From NCBI GenBank assembly GCA_016882345.1, contig VGQR01000016.1, positions 1 through 14,801 of the forward strand: a stretch of 14,801 nucleotides of DNA. Direction: 5' to 3'. The DNA is from Cyanobacteria bacterium K_DeepCast_35m_m2_023 (GTDB lineage: Bacteria > Cyanobacteriota > Cyanobacteriia > PCC-6307 > Cyanobiaceae). Position numbers and translations under genes: made by a program. The notes below the pieces were generated by a model, which had not been told where the DNA came from, did not search any database, and saw only the letters and a list, made by a program, of their open reading frames with translations. Below are positions 1 through 9,970 of this stretch, piece by piece; the first letter of the stretch is position 1; each line of letters opens with the position of its first letter.

Positions 1-411
1 ATAATGAATCTGCTGCTGCCAGGGGGCAAGCTGCGCGAGTTGCTCGGCATCGGACTCGCTGCGGATCCAGGACGCCTCAAGCGGTTTCAGGCTTGGTCTG
101 TAGCGTTTCAACAGTTGATCTTGGGAGCCGATGTCTGCGCTGATGATGTGATAAGGCGTCTCGGCCGGGAGGTGTTCCCAGAAGTAGGGTTCGCCGATGA
201 TGGCCCCGCCGCCGACGATCAGTCGCGCCGAGGCGGTGTTGACGTCGTCGCGGATCTGTGCGGCGAGCGCGGTGTTGCCTGCCAGTTCCGAGGGCCGGAT
301 GAAACGCAGGTCACTCTCCGGGGGCAGCAGGCGTTGAAAGGCCAGGCGAAAGGCCTCGTCGCCGGCATTTTTTGAACCGTAATAGCCGTAAATGGAAAAG
401 TGCCGGACCAT
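1..411 (-). CDS. polysaccharide pyruvyl transferase family protein, N-terminal part (cut by window edge)
   Basis: The frame is open from an ATG at 411-409 to position 1 with no stop, giving the first 137 residues of a longer protein. An in-frame TAG lies just upstream and no other start codon falls between, so the ATG is the only possible start. The N-terminus has a Rossmann-like opening with the motif YGYYGSKNAGDEA (residues 8-20), very like the YYGYGNLGDEA motif that opens WcaK/CsaB-type polysaccharide pyruvyl transferases. VGGGAIIG at residues 66-73 matches the second glycine-rich turn of that family. Known members transfer pyruvate from phosphoenolpyruvate to sugars of exopolysaccharide or cell-wall polymers. 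The gene lies 190 bases downstream of the GT61-like gene on the same strand, which fits surface-glycan synthesis. The donor and the sugar cannot be read from this fragment; some family members do not transfer pyruvate. Confidence 0.75.
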   Translation of the reverse strand, partial: MVRHFSIYGYYGSKNAGDEAFRLAFQRLLPPESDLRFIRPSELAGNTALAAQIRDDVNTASARLIVGGGAIIGEPYFWEHLPAETPYHIISADIGSQDQLLKRYRPSLKPLEASWIRSESDAEQLAQLAPWQQQIHY

Positions 412-600
412 GTTCTTCTGCCTATCAGCTCTTTCAGCCTAAAAATCAAGTGGACGCTTGCCATGGCGCCCACAATTGTTGCTGCACTGTGCATTCAAAC
501 TGCTTGAACAGTGCAGCCGGCTTGAGCTGAATCTTGATGTGGTCTTTTGTGATGACCGCAGCCTGCATCGCCTCTTCGCCAGATCGATGGGGTGTGCGAG
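412..600. other. intergenic gap, no gene seen
   Basis: These 189 bases lie between the restored end of the GT61-like gene and the pyruvyl transferase start. Open frames here are tails of frames from flanking genes. There is a weak inverted repeat (TTCAA/TTGAA separated by five bases) near 496-510 but no following T run on the minus strand, so I do not call a terminator. A promoter for the pyruvyl transferase could lie here; I see no convincing -35/-10 pair. Confidence 0.4.
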
Positions 601-843
601 TCAGTGCAGCGAGTGCTGTTGCTCCGGTATCTCGAGGCAGGTTGTGATCAGCGTCATGCTGAACGCAACGGCCTGCTTGATGTCTGTGATGGAAAAGGCC
701 TGGTTGCGATCTTCGCTGGCGGGTTGGTCGGCCGGCCTGGGCTCCTGCTGGACCAGCTCGACGGGCAAGGTTGCCAGGCTGCTGGCGCCTTCGCATTGGT
801 GGCGGTGCCACGCGGCAATCGCAAGGGCGTGGGCAGAGCCCAC
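601..843 (-). pseudogene. displaced C-terminal end of the GT61-like gene
   Basis: This frame, one base out of register with the 654-2066 frame, encodes about 80 residues of ordinary composition, including AIAAWHRHQCEG and SITDIKQAVAF, and ends in TGA at 603-601. It has no credible start of its own. Inserting one G into the four-G run at 843-846 (minus-strand reading) fuses it smoothly after LCLVG of the upstream part. The third minus-strand frame here is clearly non-protein. I therefore read it as the true C-terminus, separated by a one-base deletion or a base-calling error. Confidence 0.6.
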
Positions 844-2066
844 CCCACCAGGCACAGGCCAGGAATCTTGGGGCGTAGCCAGCCCACTTTGTGCTGCATG
901 GTGCCCTCATGGGTGACGTAAAAACGCACACCAGCGCTGCGTTGTACCCACGGGGCAAAGTCGAGTCCCGAGAGGCTCTCGAGCTGGGCCTGGGGGCAGG
1001 CGTCTGTGATGTCTGCGATCCTGGCGCTGCAGGCTCGGGCCCGTTGTTGAGCCTCGCGGTGATGGCGATTGTTGTGCTCATAAGTGAAGCCATCGAGCAG
1101 GATCAGCGGATTGTGAAAGTGGCGTGCGAGTGCATGGATCAGTTCGATCATGTACGGCACTTCATTGCGCAGTTCGCGCCGCCCCGCCCCCCGCACCCCC
1201 AGCAACAGCAGTGGTTGCGCTCGGCTGCTGGCTCGTGGCGGCAACGAATCCTGGGTCTCTAGGCCTTGCAGCACGGCCTGTCGGGCCTGGGCGCTGACCA
1301 GGGTGGTGCCCAGGCGCACGCTCGGCCTGACGGCCAACTGCGCCGCTGGCTGCGGGGTGATCCCGGCCAGGGTTCCCAGCTCCAGCACGGTGTTGTGGTC
1401 TTGCACCACGTCGAGGCGTCGGTTCTCGGCGCGCAGCCGCAGCAGGGGGTCCAGCTCATTCCAGAGAAAATGGGCAAAGTTGCTGTTGCCACTGCGCACC
1501 AGGGGCGGCTGGCCCCAGCGTCCTTCACTGCTGGGCAGTCCGGCGGCAGGGTCCGGTTGCAGCGCGCCGGCCTCAAGCCGGTAGCCATCGGCGCATTCGC
1601 CTGATGACCACCACCACAGCGAGCCATCGCTCGAGCGCTCAAGCAGCAGGTGGTTGCGATCGGCATCGGCCATGCACCCTTGCACCCCATAGGTCGTGTC
1701 GCCCAAGGCCACCTGGAAGGGGCGCCCCTCCAGAACCAGCAGCTGGTAACGACGCAACGAGCGCGGATAGACCCAGGCATTGAGCGCGTTGAGGTCTGCG
1801 GCCCCGTCGTTGCTGTCCGCCAGGGGTGCCCAGGCGCTGGCGAGCTCGCGGCAGCGCTGGGCTGCGACCGTCAGCCCAGCGCCTGTGAACGCCCGTCCCA
1901 GGGCCAGGGCTGCGCTTTCAAGGCCGAGCTGCTCGATCGCCTCTGCTGCTGCACCGCTCTGCACCAACAGCTGGCGGGCCCGCCGCAGGCGTACGGCCAG
2001 ATCGGTTGGATCAGGGTGCTGCAGCAGGCGCCGCGCCGTTGAGAGCTGCTCGTCGCTCAGGGTCAT
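654..2066 (-). CDS. GT61-like glycan enzyme candidate, frameshifted near its 3' end
   Basis: The open frame gives 470 residues, but only the first ~408 look genuine. Residues 1-100 are helical and rich in Leu and Ala. The core holds NFAHFLWNELDPLL (residues 196-209) and THEGTMQHKVGW (385-396). The HFLW motif resembles the conserved HFL(W/F) segment of family 61 (DUF563) glycosyltransferases, and the histidine-rich THEGT..QHK segment could be its donor-binding end; this is resemblance, not proof. From about residue 409 the frame becomes an improbable Pro/Arg/Ser-rich tail, while the frame shifted by one base continues as normal protein to a stop at 601. One extra G in the run at 843-846 would join them into about 488 residues. 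The ATG at 2066 lies nine bases after the upstream GT2-like gene's stop, so the two are probably cotranscribed. No signal peptide or membrane segment is visible. Glycan role is inferred mainly from neighbours. Confidence 0.55.
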   Translation of the reverse strand: MTLSDEQLSTARRLLQHPDPTDLAVRLRRARQLLVQSGAAAEAIEQLGLESAALALGRAFTGAGLTVAAQRCRELASAWAPLADSNDGAADLNALNAWVYPRSLRRYQLLVLEGRPFQVALGDTTYGVQGCMADADRNHLLLERSSDGSLWWWSSGECADGYRLEAGALQPDPAAGLPSSEGRWGQPPLVRSGNSNFAHFLWNELDPLLRLRAENRRLDVVQDHNTVLELGTLAGITPQPAAQLAVRPSVRLGTTLVSAQARQAVLQGLETQDSLPPRASSRAQPLLLLGVRGAGRRELRNEVPYMIELIHALARHFHNPLILLDGFTYEHNNRHHREAQQRARACSARIADITDACPQAQLESLSGLDFAPWVQRSAGVRFYVTHEGTMQHKVGWLRPKIPGLCLVGWALPTPLRLPRGTATNAKAPAAWQPCPSSWSSRSPGRPTNPPAKIATRPFPSQTSSRPLRSA

Positions 2067-2075
2067 GGCTCAGCA

Positions 2076-3152
2076 TCAATCCCATTGGCTGAGCCAGCGC
2101 TGCCGCCAATGGCCTGAAGCGATCCAGGCACTCGCGGGTCCGCGCCGGCGATGGGAGTACCAGAGCCGGTTGAGCGCAAAGCTGTGGGCGTTGGCCTTGG
2201 CCAAGGCGGGGTCATCGGCGATGGTTCGACTGTGCTGGGGATTGCGGCGCAGCATGGGCTCGTGGGCAAAACTGCCATCGATCCGCTGCACCGCCGGATG
2301 GCTCAACAACCGGTCGCGGTAGTCGAGGTCTTCGCAATAGGCCGGGTAGTACCGCTCATCAAACAGCCCCACCACGTCCCACGCCAAGGCGGTGATCACA
2401 AAGGCTGAAAAGGCACGCTCCGCCGGCAACAACGCCATGAATTGGGGCTGGTTTGGATCCAGGCGCTCAAGGGCTTCGGCCAGGACCCCCGGTGCAAACT
2501 CCACATCGTGGTTGACGATCAGGGCCAGGGGCGCGTGCGGAAAACTGAGCAGGATCTGATTCCAGGCCGCCGCCACGCCGGCATTGGCAAACGGACGCGC
2601 CAGGCGAATGCTGTTCACCCCGGGCAGGCCGCGGCGCTCCAGCCGCTGCAGCTCGGTTCGCAGCTGGCGTGAGGCTGGATCGTCGCGACCCGCGCTTTGA
2701 TCGACGATCGCCAGCGTGTCGATCGGCACGTCGAGGCTGGCCAGCAGCCGTTGCAGGTGGGCGGCCCCATTGAGCACTGCCACCCCGACCAGGGGCAGAA
2801 CCCCCTTGGGTGCTGGTTCGGGGCGCAGTTGCTGCAGGCCTTGCCAAAACAGCTCCAGCAGTTGGCCATCGTGGCTGCGCTCACAGACATCCGCCAGGCA
2901 GCGCCACAACTCCAGGCTGCTCTGGCGATCGGGGCGGCCGCGCTTGGGAAGCGCCTGCAGCCACTCCAACAGCCAGCCCAGCACCAGCCTGTGGGCCTGG
3001 GACCAGGCGCCAAGCTCGAGCAGCAAGGCGATGCGCTGGGCGCGTTCGCCGGGGGTACTGCCCCAGGGCTGTTGCATCAACGCTTGGCCGTAGTGATCAC
3101 CGAGCTGACGCCAACGTTGCACCGCCTGAGGCAGGTCTTGGGGGTCGCTCAT
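2076..3152 (-). CDS. GT2-like glycosyltransferase with N-terminal helical extension
   Basis: I choose the ATG at 3152 (358 residues) over the more distal ATG at 3266. A GGAG ribosome-binding site sits eight bases before it, and the start forms an ATGA overlap with the restored stop of the kinase gene. Residues 1-115 form a helical region rich in Trp and Leu that I do not recognise. From about residue 118 a GT-A-type domain begins (VGVAVLNGAAHL), followed by RPFANAGVAAAWN (186-198), the acidic motif VNHDVEF (213-219), which is probably the metal- and nucleotide-sugar-binding DXD equivalent, and FDERYYPAYCEDLDY (264-278), the FDE..F.AYCEDLD signature of rhamnosyltransferase-like GT2 enzymes. 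No membrane span is visible, so it is probably cytosolic or peripheral. The likely role is adding a sugar to a surface polysaccharide or lipid-linked glycan; sugar and acceptor are unknown. Confidence 0.8.
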   Translation of the reverse strand: MSDPQDLPQAVQRWRQLGDHYGQALMQQPWGSTPGERAQRIALLLELGAWSQAHRLVLGWLLEWLQALPKRGRPDRQSSLELWRCLADVCERSHDGQLLELFWQGLQQLRPEPAPKGVLPLVGVAVLNGAAHLQRLLASLDVPIDTLAIVDQSAGRDDPASRQLRTELQRLERRGLPGVNSIRLARPFANAGVAAAWNQILLSFPHAPLALIVNHDVEFAPGVLAEALERLDPNQPQFMALLPAERAFSAFVITALAWDVVGLFDERYYPAYCEDLDYRDRLLSHPAVQRIDGSFAHEPMLRRNPQHSRTIADDPALAKANAHSFALNRLWYSHRRRGPASAWIASGHWRQRWLSQWD

Positions 3153-3192
3153 GCTGATGGCTCCATCGGCGCGGAGGCCCGCAACGACAACC

Positions 3193-3573
3193 TCACCCGC
3201 CATCCCCCAACGGCGAGTGGCCCAGTTCCAGGTCCCCCCCATGCCGTTGGCAGAATCCCCGGGCAATGGCCAAACCCAGCCCCTGATGGGCCGGGGGCAG
3301 CAGCGGGCCCTGATTGGCGTGGGCTGCTTTGAAGACGCTTGCCTCGCCCTCGCCGGGGTCCTCGACGCTTATCGCCACAGCATTTGCCTCGGATTCGGCG
3401 CGGATCAGCACCGGCGGTGCTCCGTAGTCGAGGGCGTTGTCGATCAGGTTGTTGAGGGTTCGCTGCAGCATGCGGCGATCCACCAGCACCGACAGCGTTG
3501 GTTCGATCGCCAGCTCCACCAGATGGGGGGCATAGCCCGCTGCGATCTCGCGGCAGAAGGGTTCCAGTGCCAA
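3193..3573 (-). CDS. histidine kinase ATPase domain, C-terminal part of a broken kinase gene
   Basis: This frame follows the stop of the upstream kinase fragment with no gap and in the same register. Counted from the TTG at 3573 it has 126 residues. It carries the HATPase_c landmarks in order: N box TLNNLIDNALDYG (39-51), G1 motif EDPGEGE (71-77) and G2 motif GLGLAIARG (98-106). It lacks its natural end. After HSPLG the frame runs into a stop at 3193, whereas one extra G in the five-G run at 3204-3208 would give HSPLGGWRVRLSL and continue to a TGA at 3151-3149 that overlaps the next gene's ATG. The TTG could in principle restart translation, giving a split kinase, but I see no clear ribosome-binding site. 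Most likely it is the second half of one gene. Confidence 0.7.
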   Translation of the reverse strand: MALEPFCREIAAGYAPHLVELAIEPTLSVLVDRRMLQRTLNNLIDNALDYGAPPVLIRAESEANAVAISVEDPGEGEASVFKAAHANQGPLLPPAHQGLGLAIARGFCQRHGGDLELGHSPLGDGG

Positions 3574-4146
3574 TCAATCGAGCGTCAGCGAACGGCCGCT
3601 GGGCTGGGCCAGTTCGGCCAGCTCCTGATCAAAGGCCACCAGGGCCCTCACGTCGGCCTCAAGCCCTGCCATCAGCTCGGCATCCGGCGGTTGCTGCTGC
3701 CGCAGGTCCTGCATGCGAAGCAGCAACCGGGTGAGGGGGCCGCGCAGGTCGTGGGCCAGAACCGTGAACTCCTGTTGGTTCTGGGCCACGATCCCCTGCA
3801 GATGGTTCAGCAGCTCGTTGATCCGGTGCGACAGCAGCCGCAGCGGAGCAATCCCCTGGTCGACCACCAGGGTCATCTTTTGGGTGGCACGCCGCGGCAG
3901 CGCGCGGATCAGCCGCTCGAGCGGCTCCCACAGCCTGCGCTGCACAAACAGCACAACCCCGACGCCAGCCCCGACCAGCACGCCCAGCAGCAGCAGCAAC
4001 CCGGCGGCAGGCAGCAGACTGCGACCGGCCAGACGCCAGATCAGGCCAGCCGCAGCGATCGCCAGCACCCCCCAGCCCATCCCCTGGAGACAGGCGAGCA
4101 GCAGATCGCGACTGTCGCGCGCACTGAGCGCCATCCGCCGCTTCAT
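3574..4146 (-). CDS. membrane sensor histidine kinase, N-terminal part ending at a premature stop
   Basis: The 190 residues contain two hydrophobic spans (about 22-37 and 46-68), a HAMP-like linker (about 69-120) and a HisKA dimerisation helix with phospho-acceptor histidine H132 in LAHDLRGPL. There is essentially no extracytoplasmic sensor loop, so it probably senses something in the membrane or inside the cell. The ATG at 4146-4144 overlaps the response regulator's TGA as ATGA, so the pair is translationally coupled and is surely a cognate two-component system. An in-frame TGA at 3576-3574, directly after SLTLD, cuts the protein before its ATP-binding domain, which continues in the same frame. 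As written, this product has the histidine but cannot bind ATP and could not autophosphorylate. The TGA may be a real nonsense mutation or a sequence error. Confidence 0.75.
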   Translation of the reverse strand: MKRRMALSARDSRDLLLACLQGMGWGVLAIAAAGLIWRLAGRSLLPAAGLLLLLGVLVGAGVGVVLFVQRRLWEPLERLIRALPRRATQKMTLVVDQGIAPLRLLSHRINELLNHLQGIVAQNQQEFTVLAHDLRGPLTRLLLRMQDLRQQQPPDAELMAGLEADVRALVAFDQELAELAQPSGRSLTLD

Positions 4147-4910
4147 GGCGGGGCATCCTCTGGGCTGGGTGGGCCGATCTGCAGGGCATAGCCCTGGCTG
4201 CGCACCGCTTCGATGCGTAGCGCGCCCCCCGACGCCTGCTCCAGCAAGCGCCGCAACCGCGACAGACGCATGTCGATGCTGCGGCTGCTGCTGGCTGCCG
4301 TGAGGCTGCCGCTGGCCAGGGCGAGCTCGGTGCGGCTGAGGATGCGGCCTGGGGCCCGGCAGAGGGCCAGCAGCAGCACGCTCTCGCCGCGGGTGAGCAG
4401 CACATCAGTGGCGCCGGGGCGCTGCAGGCAGCCTTGATGGGGGCAAAACGTGAGCGCGCCCAGCGGGATCTGGGTTTCACTGGGCGCCGGCGTGAGCATG
4501 GCGCGGCGATCCCGTTGCAACAGCTGTTCGATGCGCAGTTGCAGTTCGCGCAGATGGAACGGTTTCACCAGGTAGTCCTGGGCCCCATGCTCGAGCCCAA
4601 AGATGCGGTCTTCTGCTGTACTCAAACCCGAGAGAATCAGCACGGGAAAGGTCTCGCCAAGCTGGCGTAGATCGTGCAGCAGATCGGTGCCCTGCCGGTC
4701 TTTTAAACGTTGATCCAGCAGCAGCAGATCCGGGCGCGAGCTCTGCAGCGCCAGCTGCAAATCGGCAGCGGTGTGAAACACGCGCAGCTGCCATCCACAG
4801 GCCAGCAGGCGCGGGCGCACCAGCCGACAGAGTTGGCGATCATCGTCGAGCCACCACAGTTTGGCGCTGGCAAAGCGCGACACAAACTCCCTGAAGTGCT
4901 CCTCCGCCAC
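4143..4910 (-). CDS. OmpR/PhoB-family response regulator
   Basis: The product is 255 residues, a normal length for the family. The receiver domain (about 16-132) has acidic-pocket residues D22-D24, the phospho-acceptor D66 in LLLLDQRLKD, S94 and the conserved K116 in YLVKPF. The C-terminal winged-helix DNA-binding domain (about 150-247) shows LTRGESVLLLALC, RSIDMRLSRLRRLLE and the closing IEAVRSQGYAL typical of Trans_Reg_C. I accept the GTG at 4910-4908: an AGG lies nine bases upstream and the receiver begins soon after. It lies 75 bases downstream of carB on the same strand, so it may have its own promoter in that gap or be read from carB. The 3' end overlaps the kinase start by four bases. 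Targets are unknown; the linked glycosyltransferase genes are natural candidates. Confidence 0.9.
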   Translation of the reverse strand: MAEEHFREFVSRFASAKLWWLDDDRQLCRLVRPRLLACGWQLRVFHTAADLQLALQSSRPDLLLLDQRLKDRQGTDLLHDLRQLGETFPVLILSGLSTAEDRIFGLEHGAQDYLVKPFHLRELQLRIEQLLQRDRRAMLTPAPSETQIPLGALTFCPHQGCLQRPGATDVLLTRGESVLLLALCRAPGRILSRTELALASGSLTAASSSRSIDMRLSRLRRLLEQASGGALRIEAVRSQGYALQIGPPSPEDAPP

Positions 4911-4985
4911 GGGCAGACACCTGAACCCGATGATTGTGATCAGGTTTGTTCAAGCTCGATCGACACTGCAGCGCCGTCGCCGCGC

Positions 4986-8315
<3,330 letters not shown>

Positions 8316-8419
8316 GGGGCACTGCGGGCAAACCTGCCTAGCCTCTCATGGGCACGAACCCAGGACCTGGGCCGCTTGAATCGCTAACGTGACCCCAATG
8401 CCTGCCTGTTGCAGACCCG
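8316..8419. promoter_or_regulatory. divergent intergenic region between carB and the DUF3318 gene
   Basis: These 104 bases separate two divergently transcribed units, so promoters for both must lie here or inside the flanking genes. On the plus strand a TAACGT sits near 8383-8388 and could be a weak -10 for the rsfS unit, but I see no matching -35. No riboswitch-like or long palindromic structure is evident. The call rests on gene arrangement only. Confidence 0.4.
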
Positions 8420-9055
8420 ATGAGTGAACTCCAGCGCCTGAAGGGGCTGCTGCCCCCTGAGATGCAGAGCTGGGTGTTTGTCGAAGCGGCCGCCTCGGTG
8501 GACCCTCCCTTGATCACGATCGAGGAGATCGGTCGCGACGAAGTGGAGATCCAGCTCGACCTTGAACAGTGGGATGCCCTGGAGATCGACCACCGCAACC
8601 TGCTGTTCTGGCATGAGGTGGGCCGCATCCAGAACGATGCGATTCCGCGCGATGGCTGGGAAATGGCCGCTTTGGCCATCGGTCTGGGCGGAGCCATTGG
8701 TGAATTGTGGGTCCAGGACGGGCTGTTGCTGGTGATGGCCCTGGGCCTGTCGGGCTTTGCCGGCTATCGGCTGTACCTCAAAAACAATTCGGAGAAGCGC
8801 TTGGCGGACGCCATCGCTGCCGATGAGCGGGCCATCGATCTGGCCTGCCGCTTCGGCTACAGCCTGCCCAATGCCTACAAAAGCCTGGGCGGAGCGCTCA
8901 AGGATCTGGTGGAGCAGACCCGCAAGAAGAAGAAGCGCGCGTTCTATGAAGATCGGCTCGAAGCCCTGCGCAAGAGTGCCGGTCGCGCCCGTGCCGAGAT
9001 GGCCCAGCAACAGGGCTCGCGTCAGTCGGTGAGCAGTGAGAATGTCTATGGCTGA
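8420..9055 (+). CDS. DUF3318 domain-containing membrane protein
   Basis: The 211-residue product belongs, by recognition, to the cyanobacterial DUF3318 family, whose function is unknown. The conserved core is LLFWHEVGRIQNDAIPRDGW (residues 61-80). The HE pair (H65, E66) recalls a metallopeptidase helix, but the second histidine of an HExxH motif is absent, so I do not infer protease activity. Two hydrophobic spans follow (about 82-97 and 101-119). The C-terminal half is charged, with a basic KKKK stretch near 169-172 and a probable coiled or helical tail. Both termini are probably cytosolic, inferred from the hairpin and the basic tail. It is the first gene of a four-gene unit, and its end overlaps the rsfS start by 14 bases. 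Confidence 0.85.
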   Translation: MSELQRLKGLLPPEMQSWVFVEAAASVDPPLITIEEIGRDEVEIQLDLEQWDALEIDHRNLLFWHEVGRIQNDAIPRDGWEMAALAIGLGGAIGELWVQDGLLLVMALGLSGFAGYRLYLKNNSEKRLADAIAADERAIDLACRFGYSLPNAYKSLGGALKDLVEQTRKKKKRAFYEDRLEALRKSAGRARAEMAQQQGSRQSVSSENVYG

Positions 9056-9473
9056 AGTCCTGACCCCGAGCGGCAGCCCCAGCGACACCGACAGCAAGCC
9101 CCTGGCGCTGTTGGCGGCTGAAGCCTGCGACGACCGCAAGGCGGTCGATATCCGCCTGATCCATGTGGAAGAGGTCAGCACCCTGGCGGATTGGTTTGTG
9201 ATTTGCAGCGGCCTGACCGATGTGCAGGTGCGGGCCATCGCCCGCTCGGTCGAGGACCGACTCGAAACCGAGCTGGGTCGCCTGCCGCTGCGCCGCGAGG
9301 GCCAGACCGAAGGCCGCTGGGTGCTGCTCGATTACGGCGAACTGATCGTGCATGTGCTGACCCCCAGCGAGCGCAGCTATTACGACCTGGAGGCCTTTTG
9401 GGGCCCCGGAGAGCAGGAGCGCTATGTGAGCCCCGTCAATCCGTTGAGTGCAACGGGCGACGTTAGCCCGTGA
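9042..9473 (+). CDS. rsfS: ribosomal silencing factor RsfS
   Basis: RsfS (Iojap/YbeB family) binds ribosomal protein uL14 on the 50S subunit and blocks joining with 30S, damping translation during starvation. The family core is clear: AAEACDDRKAVDIRLIHVEE, LADWFVICSGLTDVQVRAIA, then GRWVLLDYGELIVHVLTPSER and YYDLEAFWG. Length is 143 residues from the ATG at 9042, normal for cyanobacterial members, which carry a short variable N-terminus. Three starts are close together: GTG 9036, ATG 9042 and ATG 9048. I prefer 9042 because GGTGAG lies eight bases before it. The start is inside the end of the DUF3318 gene, and the TGA overlaps the next gene's GTG by four bases, so translation is probably coupled in both directions. 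Confidence 0.93.
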   Translation: MSMAEVLTPSGSPSDTDSKPLALLAAEACDDRKAVDIRLIHVEEVSTLADWFVICSGLTDVQVRAIARSVEDRLETELGRLPLRREGQTEGRWVLLDYGELIVHVLTPSERSYYDLEAFWGPGEQERYVSPVNPLSATGDVSP

Positions 9474-9970
9474 CCTGTCCGGTTCCACTGGAACAGCGGC
9501 CGCTCGACGAGTTTCGCCAGTTGCAGAACTCGTGGTTCTTTGCCTGGGCGCAGGCTGGTTGGTCCGGCCTGCTCAGGCCCCTGCTGATCAGTTGGCTGCT
9601 GCTGCTGCCCGTCACCGTCCTGGTGGCGTCGGGCAGTTTCAGCCTGCGCCGTGTGCCGATGCTGCTGTTTGCCGTCGGCGCCCTGGGGGCGTTGCTGTTG
9701 CCCCTGCTGCTGCTGCTGCGCCAGTGGCTCGGTTGGAGCTATGTCAATCGCCGCCTGGTGGCAGAACGCATCAGTTACGAGGAATCGGGTTGGTACGACG
9801 GCCAGGTCTGGGACAAACCGCTGGCCTGGCGCCAGCAGGACCTGCTGGTGTCGCAGCACCAGGTGCGCCCTGTGCTGGTGCGGCTGCAGCGGGCCGGCCT
9901 CGGCTTCGCCGCAACCCTCTTGCTCGGGAGCGGCATCTGTCAGGCTCTGGGCAGCTTCCTGCTCCTATGA
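9470..9970 (+). CDS. CGLD27 family (DUF1230/Ycf36-like) membrane protein
   Basis: This 166-residue protein starts at a GTG that overlaps the rsfS stop as GTGA. The N-terminal CPVPLEQRPLDEF is the hallmark opening of the DUF1230 family, known in plants and algae as CGLD27 and in some plastid genomes as Ycf36. The second signature is ERISYEESGWYDGQVWDKP (residues 99-117), followed by LLVSQHQVRPVL. Hydrophobic spans lie at about 34-54, 62-84 and 143-166, so it is an integral membrane protein, presumably thylakoid or plasma membrane. The CGLD name reflects conservation in the green lineage and diatoms and suggests a photosynthesis-related role, possibly linked to iron; no reaction is known. It is followed by an ATGA overlap with the asparaginase gene. 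Confidence 0.92.
   Translation: MTCPVPLEQRPLDEFRQLQNSWFFAWAQAGWSGLLRPLLISWLLLLPVTVLVASGSFSLRRVPMLLFAVGALGALLLPLLLLLRQWLGWSYVNRRLVAERISYEESGWYDGQVWDKPLAWRQQDLLVSQHQVRPVLVRLQRAGLGFAATLLLGSGICQALGSFLLL

Noticed and set aside
61..71. Histidine-metal protease reading of the DUF3318 HEVGR motif (protein residues given)
   Set aside because: There is no second histidine or distal glutamate ligand in a suitable position, so a protease call would be invented.
446..1093. A 215-codon minus-strand frame across the end of the GT61-like gene
   Set aside because: Its translation is Arg/Pro/Ala-rich and has no similarity to the protein seen in the two other frames; it is a shadow.
3153..3266. Longer start for the GT2-like gene at 3266
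   Set aside because: The extra 38 residues are the kinase C-terminus read in another frame; the start at 3152 has a GGAG site and an ATGA overlap.
9448..9966. N-terminal extension of the asparaginase frame
   Set aside because: The frame is open, but this part coincides with the CGLD27 gene; the asparaginase family starts just after the ATG at 9967, which overlaps the CGLD27 stop.
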